This document shows, in pieces, positions 1 to 9,979 of a stretch of 64,000 bases of DNA. Every line of letters begins with the position of its first letter. Position 1 is the stretch's first letter. The translations under genes and the position numbers were made by a program. The notes under the pieces are model-generated. The model saw nothing but the letters and a program-made list of their open reading frames with translations, had not been told where the DNA came from and did not search any database. The stretch comes from Serratia sp. DD3 (GTDB lineage: Bacteria > Pseudomonadota > Gammaproteobacteria > Enterobacterales > Enterobacteriaceae), in contig NZ_AYKS02000108.1 in the NCBI RefSeq assembly GCF_000496755.2, positions 37,435 through 101,434 of the forward strand. Direction: 5' to 3'.

Positions 1-509
1 ACGAGTTCCGGTTTTGGCGGAACAAAGGGCACCATGACGTGTTCAATCAGTTGTGTCACCCCACGGCCATGAGAGGCCGCAATCGGATAAACCTCCCCCA
101 ACCCCAACGAATAGAAATCTGCCGTGGCACTATCGGGATCCAAACCATCGGTTTTGTTGGCAACCAGGAAGGTGGCTTTCTGACGACTACGCAAATGCTG
201 AGCAATCCCCTGGTCTGCTGGCATCAACCCGGCACGGGCATCCACCATGAACAGCACGATGTCTGCCTCTTCGATAGCCAGCAACGACTGACTAGCCATA
301 TGGGTTTCTACACCATCTTCGGTTCCGTCAATACCCCCGGTATCAACAACAATAAATTCGTTACCCTCTACTTCAGCACGACCATACTTACGGTCTCGCG
401 TTAGCCCAGGGAAATCCGCCACCAACGCATCGCGAGTATGCGTTAAACGGTTAAACAAGGTGGATTTACCCACATTCGGGCGCCCGACCAGCGCGATGAC
501 AGGTATCAT
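1..509 (-). CDS. der: Ribosome-associated GTPase Der (EngA), 5' part only
   Basis: The first 169 codons are present; the gene runs off the left edge. Der is an essential double-GTPase that acts late in 50S subunit assembly. The visible part covers the first G domain: P-loop GRPNVGKS at residues 9-16, the switch I threonine near 37, DTGG at 56-59 and NKTD at 118-121. The ATG is the complement of 507-509. bamB lies upstream on the same strand, as in E. coli, with a hairpin between them. The second G domain and KH-like domain fall outside the window. The identification is firm. Confidence 0.95.
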   Translation of the reverse strand, partial: MIPVIALVGRPNVGKSTLFNRLTHTRDALVADFPGLTRDRKYGRAEVEGNEFIVVDTGGIDGTEDGVETHMASQSLLAIEEADIVLFMVDARAGLMPADQGIAQHLRSRQKATFLVANKTDGLDPDSATADFYSLGLGEVYPIAASHGRGVTQLIEHVMVPFVPPKPEL

Positions 510-588
510 GGTTGAAGCCTCATTACTTAATAATCAATGTGTTACTGTAAAACCGAATAGATATTGGCAGCACAGTTTAAAAATACGA

Positions 589-614
589 AACGGCCCCTGA
601 CATCAGGAGCCGTT
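589..614 (-). terminator. Hairpin between bamB and der
   Basis: A 12-bp inverted repeat with one mismatch and a 2-nt loop lies 52 bases after the bamB stop. In the minus direction it is followed by a weak T-rich stretch. It may terminate or attenuate transcription before der. Confidence 0.6.
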
Positions 615-665
615 ATTCACGTCATCTTTCAGACTGCCGCGTGATTAAACTTGGCGATAGACGGC

Positions 666-1847
666 TTAACGCGTAAAAGCGTAAACCTTGCCACCACGCG
701 CCTGGATCAACAACCGGCCATCAGCGTTGATTGGCGCTGACAAGAAGCCTGAACTATCCACTTCAAGTTGCGATACAAAACGGCCGTCAGTGGTATTAAT
801 CCAATGCAGGTAACCTTCTGCATCACCCACCACCAGATAACCATTAATCAGTGCCGGCGATGTGAGATTGCGGTGCAACAAGTCACTCTGACGCCACAGG
901 TTGGTACCGCCTTGAGTACTCAGTGCAACCACGGCATCATTCTGATCGACGACATAGATACGGCCTGCATCAACGATAAAATCATTCACCGAGCCCATAT
1001 CACGTTTCCACAGGATCTGACCTGAACGCAGATCCAGCGCTGACAGGCTACCATTGTAACCCAATGCGTACACCACGTTTTCAATAATCACCGGGGTGGT
1101 ATCCACATCGTTCAAGCGGTCGATCTCTGTCGCCCCCATGGGCTGGGATATACGCTGTTGCCAAATCAGTTGCCCTTGTTGCATCAACACGGCGCTCACT
1201 CGGCCACTGTCACCACCCACAATGGCGGCACCAAATGCGGTTGCTGGCGCTGACTCCCCCCGCAGTGATAATGAAGGAACATCCAGGTTAACCGTCCACT
1301 TGATGGTGCCATCCGCTTCGTTCAATGCTTGCAGTTGGCCATTGCTGGTATGGATCAGCACCAAACCATCGGCAACCACCGGGCGGGAAAGTGCCTCACC
1401 GGCCACCTTCGCTTGCCATGCAACTTGACCATCACTGGTATTCAGCGCATAAACCACGGCTTTCTCACTGCCGACATAAATCTTGGAACCAGAAACCGTC
1501 AGGCCCCCGGACAACAGCGCAGGCTGATTGCGGGTGTAGAACTTGGTTTTCTCGGAAAGATCAACCTTCCACTTTTCTTTACCATCAGCCAGATCCAGCG
1601 CTTTGACCGTACCACGACGATCAGCCGCATAAACGGTACTGTCCTGATAAGCAGGACGCAGATGGGAGTAATAATCACCGATACCACTACCTACAGAAGT
1701 GCTCCAGGTCTTGGTTGGTGTGAATTGATTTTCAACCTTTGGCAATGGTGACATGACGACAACATCTTCTTCACCACCAAACAGTGAACAGCCACTCAGC
1801 AAGGCGACGGAAACCAGCCCGACCAAGAGTGTTTTACGCAATTGCAT
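666..1847 (-). CDS. bamB: Outer-membrane assembly lipoprotein BamB
   Basis: This 393-residue protein is the beta-propeller lipoprotein of the BAM complex, which inserts beta-barrel proteins into the outer membrane; BamB binds BamA in the periplasm. A signal peptide ends in the lipobox LLSGC, with the lipidated cysteine at residue 20. The rest is made of PQQ-type repeat blades, seen as recurring ALD/ALN...DG..W motifs (LDLADGKEKWK, LNTSDGQVAWQ, LNEADGTIKW, LDLRSGQILWK). Length matches the family. yfgM ends 11 bases upstream, so the two are very likely co-transcribed. Confidence 0.97.
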   Translation of the reverse strand: MQLRKTLLVGLVSVALLSGCSLFGGEEDVVVMSPLPKVENQFTPTKTWSTSVGSGIGDYYSHLRPAYQDSTVYAADRRGTVKALDLADGKEKWKVDLSEKTKFYTRNQPALLSGGLTVSGSKIYVGSEKAVVYALNTSDGQVAWQAKVAGEALSRPVVADGLVLIHTSNGQLQALNEADGTIKWTVNLDVPSLSLRGESAPATAFGAAIVGGDSGRVSAVLMQQGQLIWQQRISQPMGATEIDRLNDVDTTPVIIENVVYALGYNGSLSALDLRSGQILWKRDMGSVNDFIVDAGRIYVVDQNDAVVALSTQGGTNLWRQSDLLHRNLTSPALINGYLVVGDAEGYLHWINTTDGRFVSQLEVDSSGFLSAPINADGRLLIQARGGKVYAFTR

Positions 1848-1858
1848 GGGAATTCCCC

Positions 1859-2479
1859 TTAGCTGGACAAATTATTCAACTTCATGCGCATTATTGGCAC
1901 AAGCGCCTGAGAATCATTTGATTCAATACCTTTACTATAAGCTTCCTGTGCACCCTTGCTATCACCTTTTGCCAACAGCACATCACCGCGCACATCTTGC
2001 ATCATAGTCACCCAACCCGCACCTTTCACACTTTCCAGTGTTTTCAGTGCTTCATCCAGCTTTTTCTGCTGCAACTGCACGCGAGCCAGGCGCAAGTTAA
2101 CTAACGCCTGCAGGTTTTCATCTTTCGCCTGCCCTTGTGCCAGAACCAATTGTTGTTCTGCTTTAGCAAAATCACCTTGCTCGGCAAAATTCCTTGCCAG
2201 TTGCAGTGCCGCAAAGACACCATAATTATTGCTGTTAGCCTGGATAAACTTTTCTGCTCCCGCCACTTCTTCCGCTTTACCGGAAGCGAGTACCGTCATA
2301 GCCTGCTCATAAGACTCAGAAGCCGCCATCATGTTGGTGTTTTGGTGATTCTGCCAGTAGCGCCAACCAACCAGGGCACCAATACCGAGCACAACCCCCA
2401 CAGCCAACGCTTTGCCGTTTTCAACAAAAAAACGTCGTAAAGCATCAACCTGTTCGTTTTCATTGGAATAGACTTCCAC
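1859..2479 (-). CDS. yfgM: YfgM, inner-membrane TPR protein (PpiD partner)
   Basis: The protein has 206 residues: a short cytoplasmic tail, one membrane segment at about 24-42, and a periplasmic TPR-like region (residues 60-200) with repeated A-x-A-xx-L helices. In E. coli YfgM joins the PpiD chaperone at the SecYEG translocon and modulates Rcs signalling. The start is GTG (complement of 2477-2479), supported because the first residues (MEVYSNEN) align with those recalled for the E. coli protein. It lies between hisS and bamB, 13 and 11 bases away, in one operon. Confidence 0.93.
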   Translation of the reverse strand: MEVYSNENEQVDALRRFFVENGKALAVGVVLGIGALVGWRYWQNHQNTNMMAASESYEQAMTVLASGKAEEVAGAEKFIQANSNNYGVFAALQLARNFAEQGDFAKAEQQLVLAQGQAKDENLQALVNLRLARVQLQQKKLDEALKTLESVKGAGWVTMMQDVRGDVLLAKGDSKGAQEAYSKGIESNDSQALVPIMRMKLNNLSS

Positions 2480-2492
2480 GGCGACCCTCTCT

Positions 2493-3767
2493 TTAACTTA
2501 ACATCGAAGCCAGGCGCATCGCGACTTCGCTTTGCCCCAGCGTTTCTTGTTCACCACTTTGCAGGTCTTTTACCACCACCTGCTGTGCCGCCACTTCATT
2601 CTCCCCCAGGATCAGGGCAATGCGCGCACCCCATTTATCAGCACGGGTGATCTGCTTTTTGAAGTTGCCACCGCCGTAGTTGGTCATCAGTTTAATCTGC
2701 GGTATGGCATCACGCACTTGCTCTGCCAACAACATCGCTGCACTCTGTGTGCCGACACCACTTGAGATGACATAGACATCAATGGTGGCAGGCGCCTTGA
2801 AATCCGGGTTCACCGCTTGAACCAGCAACACCAGACGTTCCATTCCCATGGCAAAACCAACAGCCGGGGTGGCCCGTCCGCCCAGTTGTTCCACCAGTCC
2901 ATCATAGCGACCACCTGCACAAACCGTACCTTGGGCACCCAAACTGTTGGTGACCCACTCAAACACCGTACGATTATAATAATCTAAACCCCGTACCAGA
3001 CGTTGGTTTACTGTATAGGGAATACCCGCCTGCTGTAGATGCTCACACAATCCAGCAAAATGAATTCTCGACTCTTCATCCAGATAGTCACCCAAAGAGG
3101 GTGCATCATTAAGCAGGGCTTGCACCTGCGGATTTTTTGAGTCCAACACACGCAGTGGGTTGCTATACATGCGACGTTTGCAGTCTTCGTCCAATTGATC
3201 CTGATGTTGCTCAAGGAAAGCCACCAGCGCATCACGGTAATTAGCCCGCGCTTCCAGCGAACCAATCGAGTTCAGCTCCAGTTTGACGTGTTCAGCAATC
3301 CCCAACGCCTTCCACCAACGGGCGGTCAGCAAAATCAGCTCGGCATCAATATCCGGCCCAGGTAAACCAAAAACCTCAACCCCTAACTGGTGAAACTGGC
3401 GATAACGCCCTTTTTGCGGACGCTCGTAGCGAAACATCGGCCCGACGTACCACAAGCGCTGCTCTTGATTATACAGCAGCCCATGTTCAATACCGGCACG
3501 AACACAGCCCGCGGTTCCTTCAGGTCGCAATGTCAGGCTTTCACCGTTGCGATCCTCGAAGGTATACATCTCTTTTTCTACAACATCGGTCACTTCACCA
3601 ATGGCGCGTTTAAATAGCGGAGTCTGCTCAACAATAGGGATACGAATTTCGCTATATCCATAGCTGGCCAGCACTTGCTTGAGTGTGCCTTCAATTCGCT
3701 GCCATAATGCCGTTTCTTCCGGCAGGTAATCGTTCATGCCGCGAATGGCTTGAATGCTTTTTGCCAC
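2493..3767 (-). CDS. hisS: Histidine--tRNA ligase
   Basis: This cytoplasmic class II aminoacyl-tRNA synthetase has 424 residues, the usual length. Visible motifs are RPEGT at 81-85, motif 2 ([16 protein letters not shown], 112-127), the histidine-binding signature LVRGLDYY at 257-264, and motif 3 (GFAMGMERL, 304-312). An anticodon-binding domain fills the C-terminal hundred residues. The start is a GTG (complement of 3765-3767) followed by [15 protein letters not shown], the conserved N-terminus. yfgM follows 13 bases later. Confidence 0.97.
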   Translation of the reverse strand: MAKSIQAIRGMNDYLPEETALWQRIEGTLKQVLASYGYSEIRIPIVEQTPLFKRAIGEVTDVVEKEMYTFEDRNGESLTLRPEGTAGCVRAGIEHGLLYNQEQRLWYVGPMFRYERPQKGRYRQFHQLGVEVFGLPGPDIDAELILLTARWWKALGIAEHVKLELNSIGSLEARANYRDALVAFLEQHQDQLDEDCKRRMYSNPLRVLDSKNPQVQALLNDAPSLGDYLDEESRIHFAGLCEHLQQAGIPYTVNQRLVRGLDYYNRTVFEWVTNSLGAQGTVCAGGRYDGLVEQLGGRATPAVGFAMGMERLVLLVQAVNPDFKAPATIDVYVISSGVGTQSAAMLLAEQVRDAIPQIKLMTNYGGGNFKKQITRADKWGARIALILGENEVAAQQVVVKDLQSGEQETLGQSEVAMRLASMLS

Positions 3768-3860
3768 GTGAGTTCTCTGTCTGTTTAGATCAAAATAAAC
3801 CTGATTATAGGGACTTTACCATCTACTGTTCAACGCGGATGAAAACCCCGTATCACTTAT

Positions 3861-4982
3861 CTACTCATCCAACTGGTTGACAACTATACGATTGGCGTTA
3901 TCCAGCATCGCTGCCTTGGCACGAATTTTCGCTTCCAATTGGTCAATCATCTGTTCATTATCAAAGCGCTCTTTCTGACGCACGCCATCTTCGTAGAAAC
4001 CACTCTTATTGTGCCCCCCGGTTACGCCTAGGGTAGACACCAGCGCTTCGCCGGGACCATTGACGACACAACCGATAATCGAGACATCCATCGGCGTAAT
4101 GATATCCTCCAGACGTTGCTCCAGCGCATTAACCGTCGCAATAACATCAAACTCCTGACGGGAACAGGTTGGGCAAGCAATGAAGTTAATACCACGCGCA
4201 CGGATACGTAATGATTTCAGAATATCAAAACCCACTTTCACTTCTTCTATCGGATCAGCCGCCAGGGAAATACGCAGAGTATCGCCAATGCCTTCCGACA
4301 ACAGCATCCCCAGGCCAATGGCCGACTTCACCGAACCACTGCGGGCACCACCGGCTTCAGTTATGCCCAAGTGTAGCGGTTGAGCAATACGACCAGCCAG
4401 CAAGCGATAAGACTGTACCGCCAAAAAGACATCGGATGCCTTTACACTGACTTTGAACTGATCAAAATTGAGGCGTTGAAGAATATCCACATGACGCATG
4501 GCAGATTCCACCAAGGCCTCCGGCGTGGGCTCACCGTATTTTTCCTGAATGTCTTTCTCCAGCGAACCGCCATTAACACCAATACGGATCGGGATATTTT
4601 TGTCACGAGCGCAATCCACTACGGCACGAATACGCGACTCATTACCAATATTGCCAGGGTTGATACGCAAGCAGTCAACACCGTATTCGGCCACCTGCAA
4701 GGCAATGCGGTAATCAAAATGGATATCAGCCACCAGCGGTACGTTAACCTGCTGCTTAATCAGGCGAAATGCCTCTGCTGCATCCATGGTAGGAACTGAA
4801 ACGCGGACGATATCAACGCCAACGCGCTCCAGCGCTTTGATCTGAGCCACTGTCGCGGCAACATCAGTCGTCCTGGTATTGGTCATCGATTGCACGGCAA
4901 TCGGTGCACCATCGCCAATAGGCACATTACCAACGTAAATACGCGTAGATTTACGGCGGTTAATGGGCGTTTGGTTATGCAT
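3861..4982 (-). CDS. ispG: 4-hydroxy-3-methylbut-2-en-1-yl diphosphate synthase (IspG)
   Basis: IspG catalyses the penultimate step of the MEP isoprenoid pathway, reductive ring opening of methylerythritol cyclodiphosphate, with a [4Fe-4S] cluster. The cluster ligands are visible: CPTC gives Cys270 and Cys273, CVVNGPGE gives Cys305 and Glu312. I chose the ATG at 4982 (373 codons); a GTG one codon upstream is possible. The N-terminal TIM-barrel region is well conserved. The gene sits between rodZ and hisS as in other enterobacteria. As an Fe-S enzyme it depends on the isc operon found further along the window. Confidence 0.97.
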   Translation of the reverse strand: MHNQTPINRRKSTRIYVGNVPIGDGAPIAVQSMTNTRTTDVAATVAQIKALERVGVDIVRVSVPTMDAAEAFRLIKQQVNVPLVADIHFDYRIALQVAEYGVDCLRINPGNIGNESRIRAVVDCARDKNIPIRIGVNGGSLEKDIQEKYGEPTPEALVESAMRHVDILQRLNFDQFKVSVKASDVFLAVQSYRLLAGRIAQPLHLGITEAGGARSGSVKSAIGLGMLLSEGIGDTLRISLAADPIEEVKVGFDILKSLRIRARGINFIACPTCSRQEFDVIATVNALEQRLEDIITPMDVSIIGCVVNGPGEALVSTLGVTGGHNKSGFYEDGVRQKERFDNEQMIDQLEAKIRAKAAMLDNANRIVVNQLDE

Positions 4983-5029
4983 CACTCACTCTCCACTGCG
5001 GCGAATTTCTAACAACAATAACCGCGTAA

Positions 5030-6079
5030 TTACTGCTCTGGAACCGTCAGACGAGCAACACGGTTTGCCTTAACAAACCGGCTTAAATCCACCGGATTAC
5101 CTTGGAATTGGATCTGTACCGCAGCCGGGATACCAATAGTCAATTTATACGGTGGTGTACCCACCAGATTTAGACTGGTACCGCTTTTCTGGACGCCGCT
5201 GAATAATGACTTACCGGTAGCGTCAATCACCTGCAACCAGCAATCACCAGAAAAATCCATCACCAACGCATTGGCATCTGCTACTGATTCAGTCGCCGCT
5301 CCAGTAGGTAGTGGATTGGTGGTAGCAGAGGTCGCTGTGGTTGCATCCGGAGCTGTGGTTACATCCGGAATAGTTGCCTGGCCCGGAATAGTTGCTTGGC
5401 TTGGCGCAACCACATTACTCGGTTGTGGTGCCACAGCCTGAGGGCTAGCCGTCTCAGGGGTAGTCACCAAAGGAGCCGTCACCGGCGCCACTGCGGGTTG
5501 AGAGGTTGCCGTATCGGTTGCTGATGCTGCATGACTATCGGGATCGAGTGCTGAAGCGCCATTATCCACATTACCGTCAACCGAAGCAGCAGATTGGCTT
5601 TCATTATCGCGCTGAGAAAGTTGCGCCGTAGAGTGATCAACCATGGCGGCGATCTCTTCCTGCTGCGCCTTATGATTTTGCCACCACCAGGCAAACGTCA
5701 ATCCCACCACCACACACACCACCAGCCAAGTAAAGCTCATCAACCAACCATCACGTTTCTTGCGACGCTTGTTCATTGAGAGCCCTGGCATATGAGGCAA
5801 TTTAGTGACTTTGGATGACGCCTGTTTACCTAGCGCGAGTAACAGTTCATCTTCTGGTAAATGCACCAACTTGGCATAGGAACGGATATAACCACGCACA
5901 AACGTCGAAGCCAGATCGGCTGAGAGGTTATCCTCTTCGATGTCGCGCACGGTAGAGTTTTTTAGACACAGGCGATCTGCAACCGCCTGTTGGCTCAGGC
6001 CAAGTTGTTCACGGGCCTGACGCAAACGCTGGCCTGTCGTCATAGGTACAGTTTTATCTTGAGAGTCTTCAGTATTCAT
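5030..6079 (-). CDS. rodZ: Cytoskeleton protein RodZ
   Basis: RodZ couples the MreB filament to the cell-wall elongation machinery. The 349 residues show an N-terminal Cro/CI-type helix-turn-helix (about 16-75), a basic stretch KRRKKRDGW, one membrane segment (112-132), a long periplasmic linker rich in Ala, Thr, Pro and Val (about 180-265), and a C-terminal beta domain (DUF4115, about 270-349). The linker holds short degenerate repeats ([16 protein letters not shown]), so its length probably varies between strains. The gene overlaps pilW by 11 bases, indicating co-translation. Confidence 0.95.
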   Translation of the reverse strand: MNTEDSQDKTVPMTTGQRLRQAREQLGLSQQAVADRLCLKNSTVRDIEEDNLSADLASTFVRGYIRSYAKLVHLPEDELLLALGKQASSKVTKLPHMPGLSMNKRRKKRDGWLMSFTWLVVCVVVGLTFAWWWQNHKAQQEEIAAMVDHSTAQLSQRDNESQSAASVDGNVDNGASALDPDSHAASATDTATSQPAVAPVTAPLVTTPETASPQAVAPQPSNVVAPSQATIPGQATIPDVTTAPDATTATSATTNPLPTGAATESVADANALVMDFSGDCWLQVIDATGKSLFSGVQKSGTSLNLVGTPPYKLTIGIPAAVQIQFQGNPVDLSRFVKANRVARLTVPEQ

Positions 6080-6848
6080 TAGCTAAGAACTGCTGGTGCT
6101 GTTTGGATTGTGGAAAACTTCGCGCTAACTGTTTGCCATAGCGTTGAACGCTATCCTGACGGTCTGCTAACGCGGCGAAACGAATCTGTAACCATAAACT
6201 GTCGGCACTGGCCGGCAAAACATGTTGATAACTATCTAATAAAATTTGCGCCTGTGCACGATTCCCTTCTCCAAATTGTTTCTCGGCTTCCACCAACAGT
6301 GGAACACCTTTATCGGGATCAATCTTTAATGCTCGAGTTAATAATTTACGAGCTTCATCCGTTTGCCCAGCCTTGAGGAAACAATAACCCGCGTTCTCAA
6401 GGCTATCAGCAACCTGTCCATCATCGGGTGCCTGCATCGCTGCGCTAAACTGCTGTTGAGCCTGTACATACTGCCCTAAACTACAGAGAAACGCACCGTA
6501 ATTATTCAATACTGTGCCATTGCCTGGTGCGAGCTTGAGCGCTTGCTGATAATAGTGCTGCGCAGCAGCATTATCTGCTACCCGCTGATTATAGAGTGCC
6601 ATACCCAACTGGGTACGATAATCTTGCGGTGCCACATCGAGCGCTTTTTGCAGATTTTTTCTCGCCGACGGCATATCACCCTGATGGAGATACGCCAGCC
6701 CCAGTTGTAAACGGGTCTGACCGGCTGCCGAGTCAGGCTCGTCTTGATCCGGTTGCGAGCTTGAGCAACCCACCAACAAACTGGTTGCCAATAACACACT
6801 CCACAATTTCAGCTTCATGCTTGTACTTATCCCCTTACCTGATGCCAT
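6069..6848 (-). CDS. pilW: TPR lipoprotein PilW/PilF-like
   Basis: This lipoprotein with tandem TPR motifs is annotated in enterobacteria as type IV pilus biogenesis/stability protein PilW. The lipobox is LLVGC, the cysteine being residue 28 from the long start or 18 from the internal ATG at 6818. The long start has the better ribosome-binding site (GGGGG before the ATG); the shorter one gives a more typical signal peptide. TPR helices run from about 40 to 240. No other pilus gene is nearby, so a role in pili here is not shown by context. It overlaps rodZ. Confidence 0.85.
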   Translation of the reverse strand: MASGKGISTSMKLKLWSVLLATSLLVGCSSSQPDQDEPDSAAGQTRLQLGLAYLHQGDMPSARKNLQKALDVAPQDYRTQLGMALYNQRVADNAAAQHYYQQALKLAPGNGTVLNNYGAFLCSLGQYVQAQQQFSAAMQAPDDGQVADSLENAGYCFLKAGQTDEARKLLTRALKIDPDKGVPLLVEAEKQFGEGNRAQAQILLDSYQHVLPASADSLWLQIRFAALADRQDSVQRYGKQLARSFPQSKQHQQFLANEY

Positions 6849-6915
6849 CTGTTCCCCCGCTAGATTAGTACAAACATAGCAGGCTATTAGATAACAAAAA
6901 ATAATGTGACAAGGG

Positions 6916-8112
6916 TCAGACCGTTCGTATGTTGATAGGTTCCCCGGCTATTTTCTTTTTCAGGGTACGCTTGGTGCGATCGATCACTTCCCCCGCTAAC
7001 TGACCACAGGCCGCATCGATATCATCGCCACGGGTTTTACGAACAATAGTCGTAAAACCGTATTCCATCAATACTTTGGAGAAACGATCGACACGACTAT
7101 TCGAGCTGCGTCCAAAAGGTGCCCCAGGGAATGGGTTCCAAGGGATCAAATTGATCTTGCATGGGGTATCTTTCAACACTTCCGCCAGTTGGTGCGCATC
7201 ATCCGTACTGTCGTTGATCTGGTCCAACATTACATACTCTACAGTGACTCGCCCCTGGTTGGCATTGGATTTAGCCAAATAACGGCGAACGGCGGCCAGA
7301 AAAGCGTCGATATTGTATTTACGGTTAATCGGTACGATTTCATCACGGATAGTATCATTCGGCGCATGCAGCGAAATAGCCAACGCCACATCAATCATAT
7401 CCCCAAGCTTGTCTAACGCGGGCACCACGCCTGAAGTGGACAACGTAACACGACGCTTGGACAGGCCAAAACCGAAGTCATCCAGCATGATTTCCATCGC
7501 TGGTACCACATTATTCAAGTTGAGCAGCGGTTCGCCCATCCCCATCATCACCACATTGGTAATGGGGCGCTGGCCGCTCACTTTCTGGGCACCAATGATT
7601 TTAGCTGCACGCCAAACCTGCCCGATGATTTCCGACACCCGCAGGTTACGGTTAAACCCTTGCTGCGCCGTTGAACAGAATTTGCACTCTAGTGCACAAC
7701 CTACCTGGGAAGAGACGCACAACGTCGCGCGGTCGGCCTCTGGAATATAGACCGTTTCAACCTGCTGATCCCCTACCTTTAATGCCCATTTGATGGTGCC
7801 ATCTGCTGAGCGCTGTTCCGCTGCCACCTCAGGTGCGCGGATTTCAGCCACACTCTGCAACTTATTACGCAAGACCTTGTTGATATCGGTCATTTGCTCA
7901 AAGTCATCGCTGCAATAGTGGTACATCCACTTCATCACCTGATCGGCACGAAAGGGCTTTTCACCCATATTGATAAAAAACTCACGCAGTTGCTGACGAT
8001 TCAAATCCAGCAGATTAATTTTATTCGTTACTGGTTGTTCCGTTTGCACAGCAGGGTCTGCCAATAAATTATTTTCAGACAAGGTATATTCGGTCGCGGT
8101 AGGTTCTAACAT
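6916..8112 (-). CDS. rlmN: Dual-specificity 23S rRNA/tRNA methyltransferase RlmN
   Basis: RlmN is a radical-SAM enzyme that makes 2-methyladenosine at A2503 of 23S rRNA and A37 of several tRNAs. The CX3CX2C cluster motif is C139, C143 and C146 ([10 protein letters not shown]). The MGMGEPL motif follows, and a catalytic cysteine lies in the C-terminal DAACGQL. I chose the ATG at 8112 (398 residues). The open frame continues 31 codons upstream, but that stretch (run of Phe, NNEAERPF) is unlike the family N-terminus. Confidence 0.95.
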   Translation of the reverse strand: MLEPTATEYTLSENNLLADPAVQTEQPVTNKINLLDLNRQQLREFFINMGEKPFRADQVMKWMYHYCSDDFEQMTDINKVLRNKLQSVAEIRAPEVAAEQRSADGTIKWALKVGDQQVETVYIPEADRATLCVSSQVGCALECKFCSTAQQGFNRNLRVSEIIGQVWRAAKIIGAQKVSGQRPITNVVMMGMGEPLLNLNNVVPAMEIMLDDFGFGLSKRRVTLSTSGVVPALDKLGDMIDVALAISLHAPNDTIRDEIVPINRKYNIDAFLAAVRRYLAKSNANQGRVTVEYVMLDQINDSTDDAHQLAEVLKDTPCKINLIPWNPFPGAPFGRSSNSRVDRFSKVLMEYGFTTIVRKTRGDDIDAACGQLAGEVIDRTKRTLKKKIAGEPINIRTV

Positions 8113-8189
8113 AAAAGGTCTCTCAGCCTCGTTATTACACGTTATGGCTCTAAAGAAGAAAAAGCAGTCAATGTGTCTGCGGTTTACCG

Positions 8190-8252
8190 ATTGCACCATG
8201 AACAATTACACCATGGATCAATTACACCATGTGCGGATTACACAATGACAGA
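8190..8252. repeat. Four imperfect 16-bp tandem repeats upstream of rlmN
   Basis: Four adjacent units of 15-16 bp start at 8190, 8205, 8221 and 8237, each beginning ATTACACCATG or a one- or two-base variant of it. They lie in the 326-bp gap between ndk and rlmN, just before the ndk terminator. I see no gene here; a 70-codon plus-strand frame across them merely reflects the repeats. Confidence 0.8.
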
Positions 8253-8287
8253 AAAAATGCGCCCTGGGCAGTTCACTCCCAGGGCGC
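8252..8287 (-). terminator. Rho-independent terminator of ndk
   Basis: A perfect 10-bp stem (8259-8268 with 8278-8287, GCGCCCTGGG arms) and a 9-nt loop are followed, in the minus direction, by six T at 8252-8257. It lies about 150 bases after the ndk stop and isolates ndk from rlmN. Confidence 0.9.
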
Positions 8288-8438
8288 AGCATTGTACAAA
8301 TATTAATAACTCATTTCCACGTCTGAACGGCTTTCCAGTCATTTTTATTGTATCTACCAGTTACCGTAAAGAGTCAATAATGTGAGTGACAACTCTTTTG
8401 CAACGAAACAATGACTCTCGATGCGGATTTATACGCTT

Positions 8439-8864
8439 TTAGCGTGGGCAGAGTTCACTTTCAGTAAAGAAATAAGCAATTTCACGCTGAGCAGATTCTA
8501 CAGCGTCTGAGCCATGTACCGCATTGGCGGTAAAGCTGTCTGCATAATCGGCACGCAAGGTACCCGCGAGCGCGTTGTCTGGGTTGGTTGCCCCCATGAT
8601 ATCACGGTTACGTTGTACGGCATTTTCCGCTTCTAGTACCTGAACCATAACTGGCCCGGAAGTCATAAACTCTACCAAGCCATTGAAGAATGGACGGTCT
8701 TTATGCTCGGCGTAGAAACCTTCCGCCTGTTCACGGGTCATACGCAACATTTTAGATGCAATAATTTTGAAACCTGCACGCTCAAAGCGAGCGTAAATTG
8801 CGCCAATATCATTGTTAGCTACAGCGTTAGGTTTAATAATGGAAAAGGTACGTTCTACGGTCAT
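8439..8864 (-). CDS. ndk: Nucleoside diphosphate kinase
   Basis: Ndk transfers the gamma-phosphate from ATP to other nucleoside diphosphates through a phosphohistidine. The 141 residues from the ATG at 8864 match the family exactly; the nucleophile His117 lies in NAVHGSD and the N-terminus is [12 protein letters not shown]. An upstream in-frame ATG (8888) would add eight residues and is less likely. Unlike E. coli, pbpC, yfhM and sseA are not found between ndk and sseB. Confidence 0.97.
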   Translation of the reverse strand: MTVERTFSIIKPNAVANNDIGAIYARFERAGFKIIASKMLRMTREQAEGFYAEHKDRPFFNGLVEFMTSGPVMVQVLEAENAVQRNRDIMGATNPDNALAGTLRADYADSFTANAVHGSDAVESAQREIAYFFTESELCPR

Positions 8865-9021
8865 GATGGCCTCTATTATAGTTTCCAAAACAGGCCGTAC
8901 ATCGAAGATACGGCCCTATCGAGTGGCGCAGATTATATGTCCACCGTTAACAATTTCCTATGCAAAAATATACATTTCTTTAAAAATAAATGATCGTAAT
9001 CACTCAATATCGTGATGTTTT

Positions 9022-9873
9022 TCAAACAGAACTGGAGACATCCGTTGACGGAATAGCGTTTCGTAACCAGCTTCCCCAACGACGCTGATAAAATGGCTGG
9101 GTATGATTGACCAAGTAGTGACTCACGCCACGCGCATTCTCTTCTACCAGACAAAAATCGACAGGGTCATCATTCGGTGCTGTTTCACTGGCCACCATGC
9201 CGGCTTCACTGATAAGTGCATCAATATCTGCCTGCTCACCTTTCACATCTAACCCAATCAGCAGATTGGGCTGCTCATCAACCTCTCGGTCATGTATCAA
9301 CGCCAGAAAAGCTCGCCGAACCAGCTTACGTTGACTAAATAAGGTGGTAAGTGCATCGATCATTGCCGCTGGATATTCAGTAGGTTGCCCCAACAGCAGT
9401 TGAGTTTCTTGTTCAATATCACGCTCAACGGGTTTCACTACCCCACCCGTGGCTAACAGCATGGCAACTTCATCTGGGAAAAACTCTTTGCTGTATTCCG
9501 CTTTGGGGTTGAGAAACAGATGGTCTCCTTGGGTGATTTCAAACAGTACCCGCGTAGGCATAGCAATAAAAGGGTGTTCCTCCTCCGCCACTGCCTGTTG
9601 TAACAACGCCAACGAGGAGAAGAAAGGCACCACACTGCTGCCATCTTGCTTTTCCCAGTGCTGAATATTCACCGGTGTTTCTGCATCCAGCGTGATTTCA
9701 CCTTGCAGTTGCACCTGCTCACTGTCACCCAAAATATAGACCGTGGCATCCAGCAATTGGCGAAAAAATGCCGGACGATACGCCGGTTGTGATGCCGCTA
9801 ATTTCAGCAGTTGTTCAAGCTCATCAGAGCCCGACATGGCATCATGCTCATTATGATGATGGTGGGTATTCAT
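9022..9873 (-). CDS. sseB: Enhanced serine sensitivity protein SseB
   Basis: SseB is a roughly 260-residue cytoplasmic protein known in E. coli because its overexpression enhances serine sensitivity; its biochemical role is not established. The sequence (283 residues from the ATG at 9873) has an N-terminal SseB domain (about 15-140) and a conserved C-terminal domain. The start region is rich in His (THHHHNEHD), a possible metal-binding tail. It lies upstream of nothing obvious in its own operon; pepB ends just upstream of it on the same strand. Confidence 0.9.
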   Translation of the reverse strand: MNTHHHHNEHDAMSGSDELEQLLKLAASQPAYRPAFFRQLLDATVYILGDSEQVQLQGEITLDAETPVNIQHWEKQDGSSVVPFFSSLALLQQAVAEEEHPFIAMPTRVLFEITQGDHLFLNPKAEYSKEFFPDEVAMLLATGGVVKPVERDIEQETQLLLGQPTEYPAAMIDALTTLFSQRKLVRRAFLALIHDREVDEQPNLLIGLDVKGEQADIDALISEAGMVASETAPNDDPVDFCLVEENARGVSHYLVNHTQPFYQRRWGSWLRNAIPSTDVSSSV

Positions 9874-9979
9874 CGCCAACTCCAATGTATTAAGGGTTCA
9901 GCACCGCTGAACCCTTATAAAATGTCATATCTGTGCACGTCAATTCACAAGGATGAGTGCGCCCCAGCCTGCCCTGCGG

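Noticed and set aside
8113..8205. Extended N-terminus of RlmN from 8205
   Set aside because: The added 31 residues are unlike the family, whereas the ATG at 8112 gives the usual 398 residues.
8173..8385. 70-codon plus-strand frame with repeated LHHE/LHHG
   Set aside because: The repeat in the protein only reflects the 16-bp DNA repeats; it also runs through the ndk terminator.
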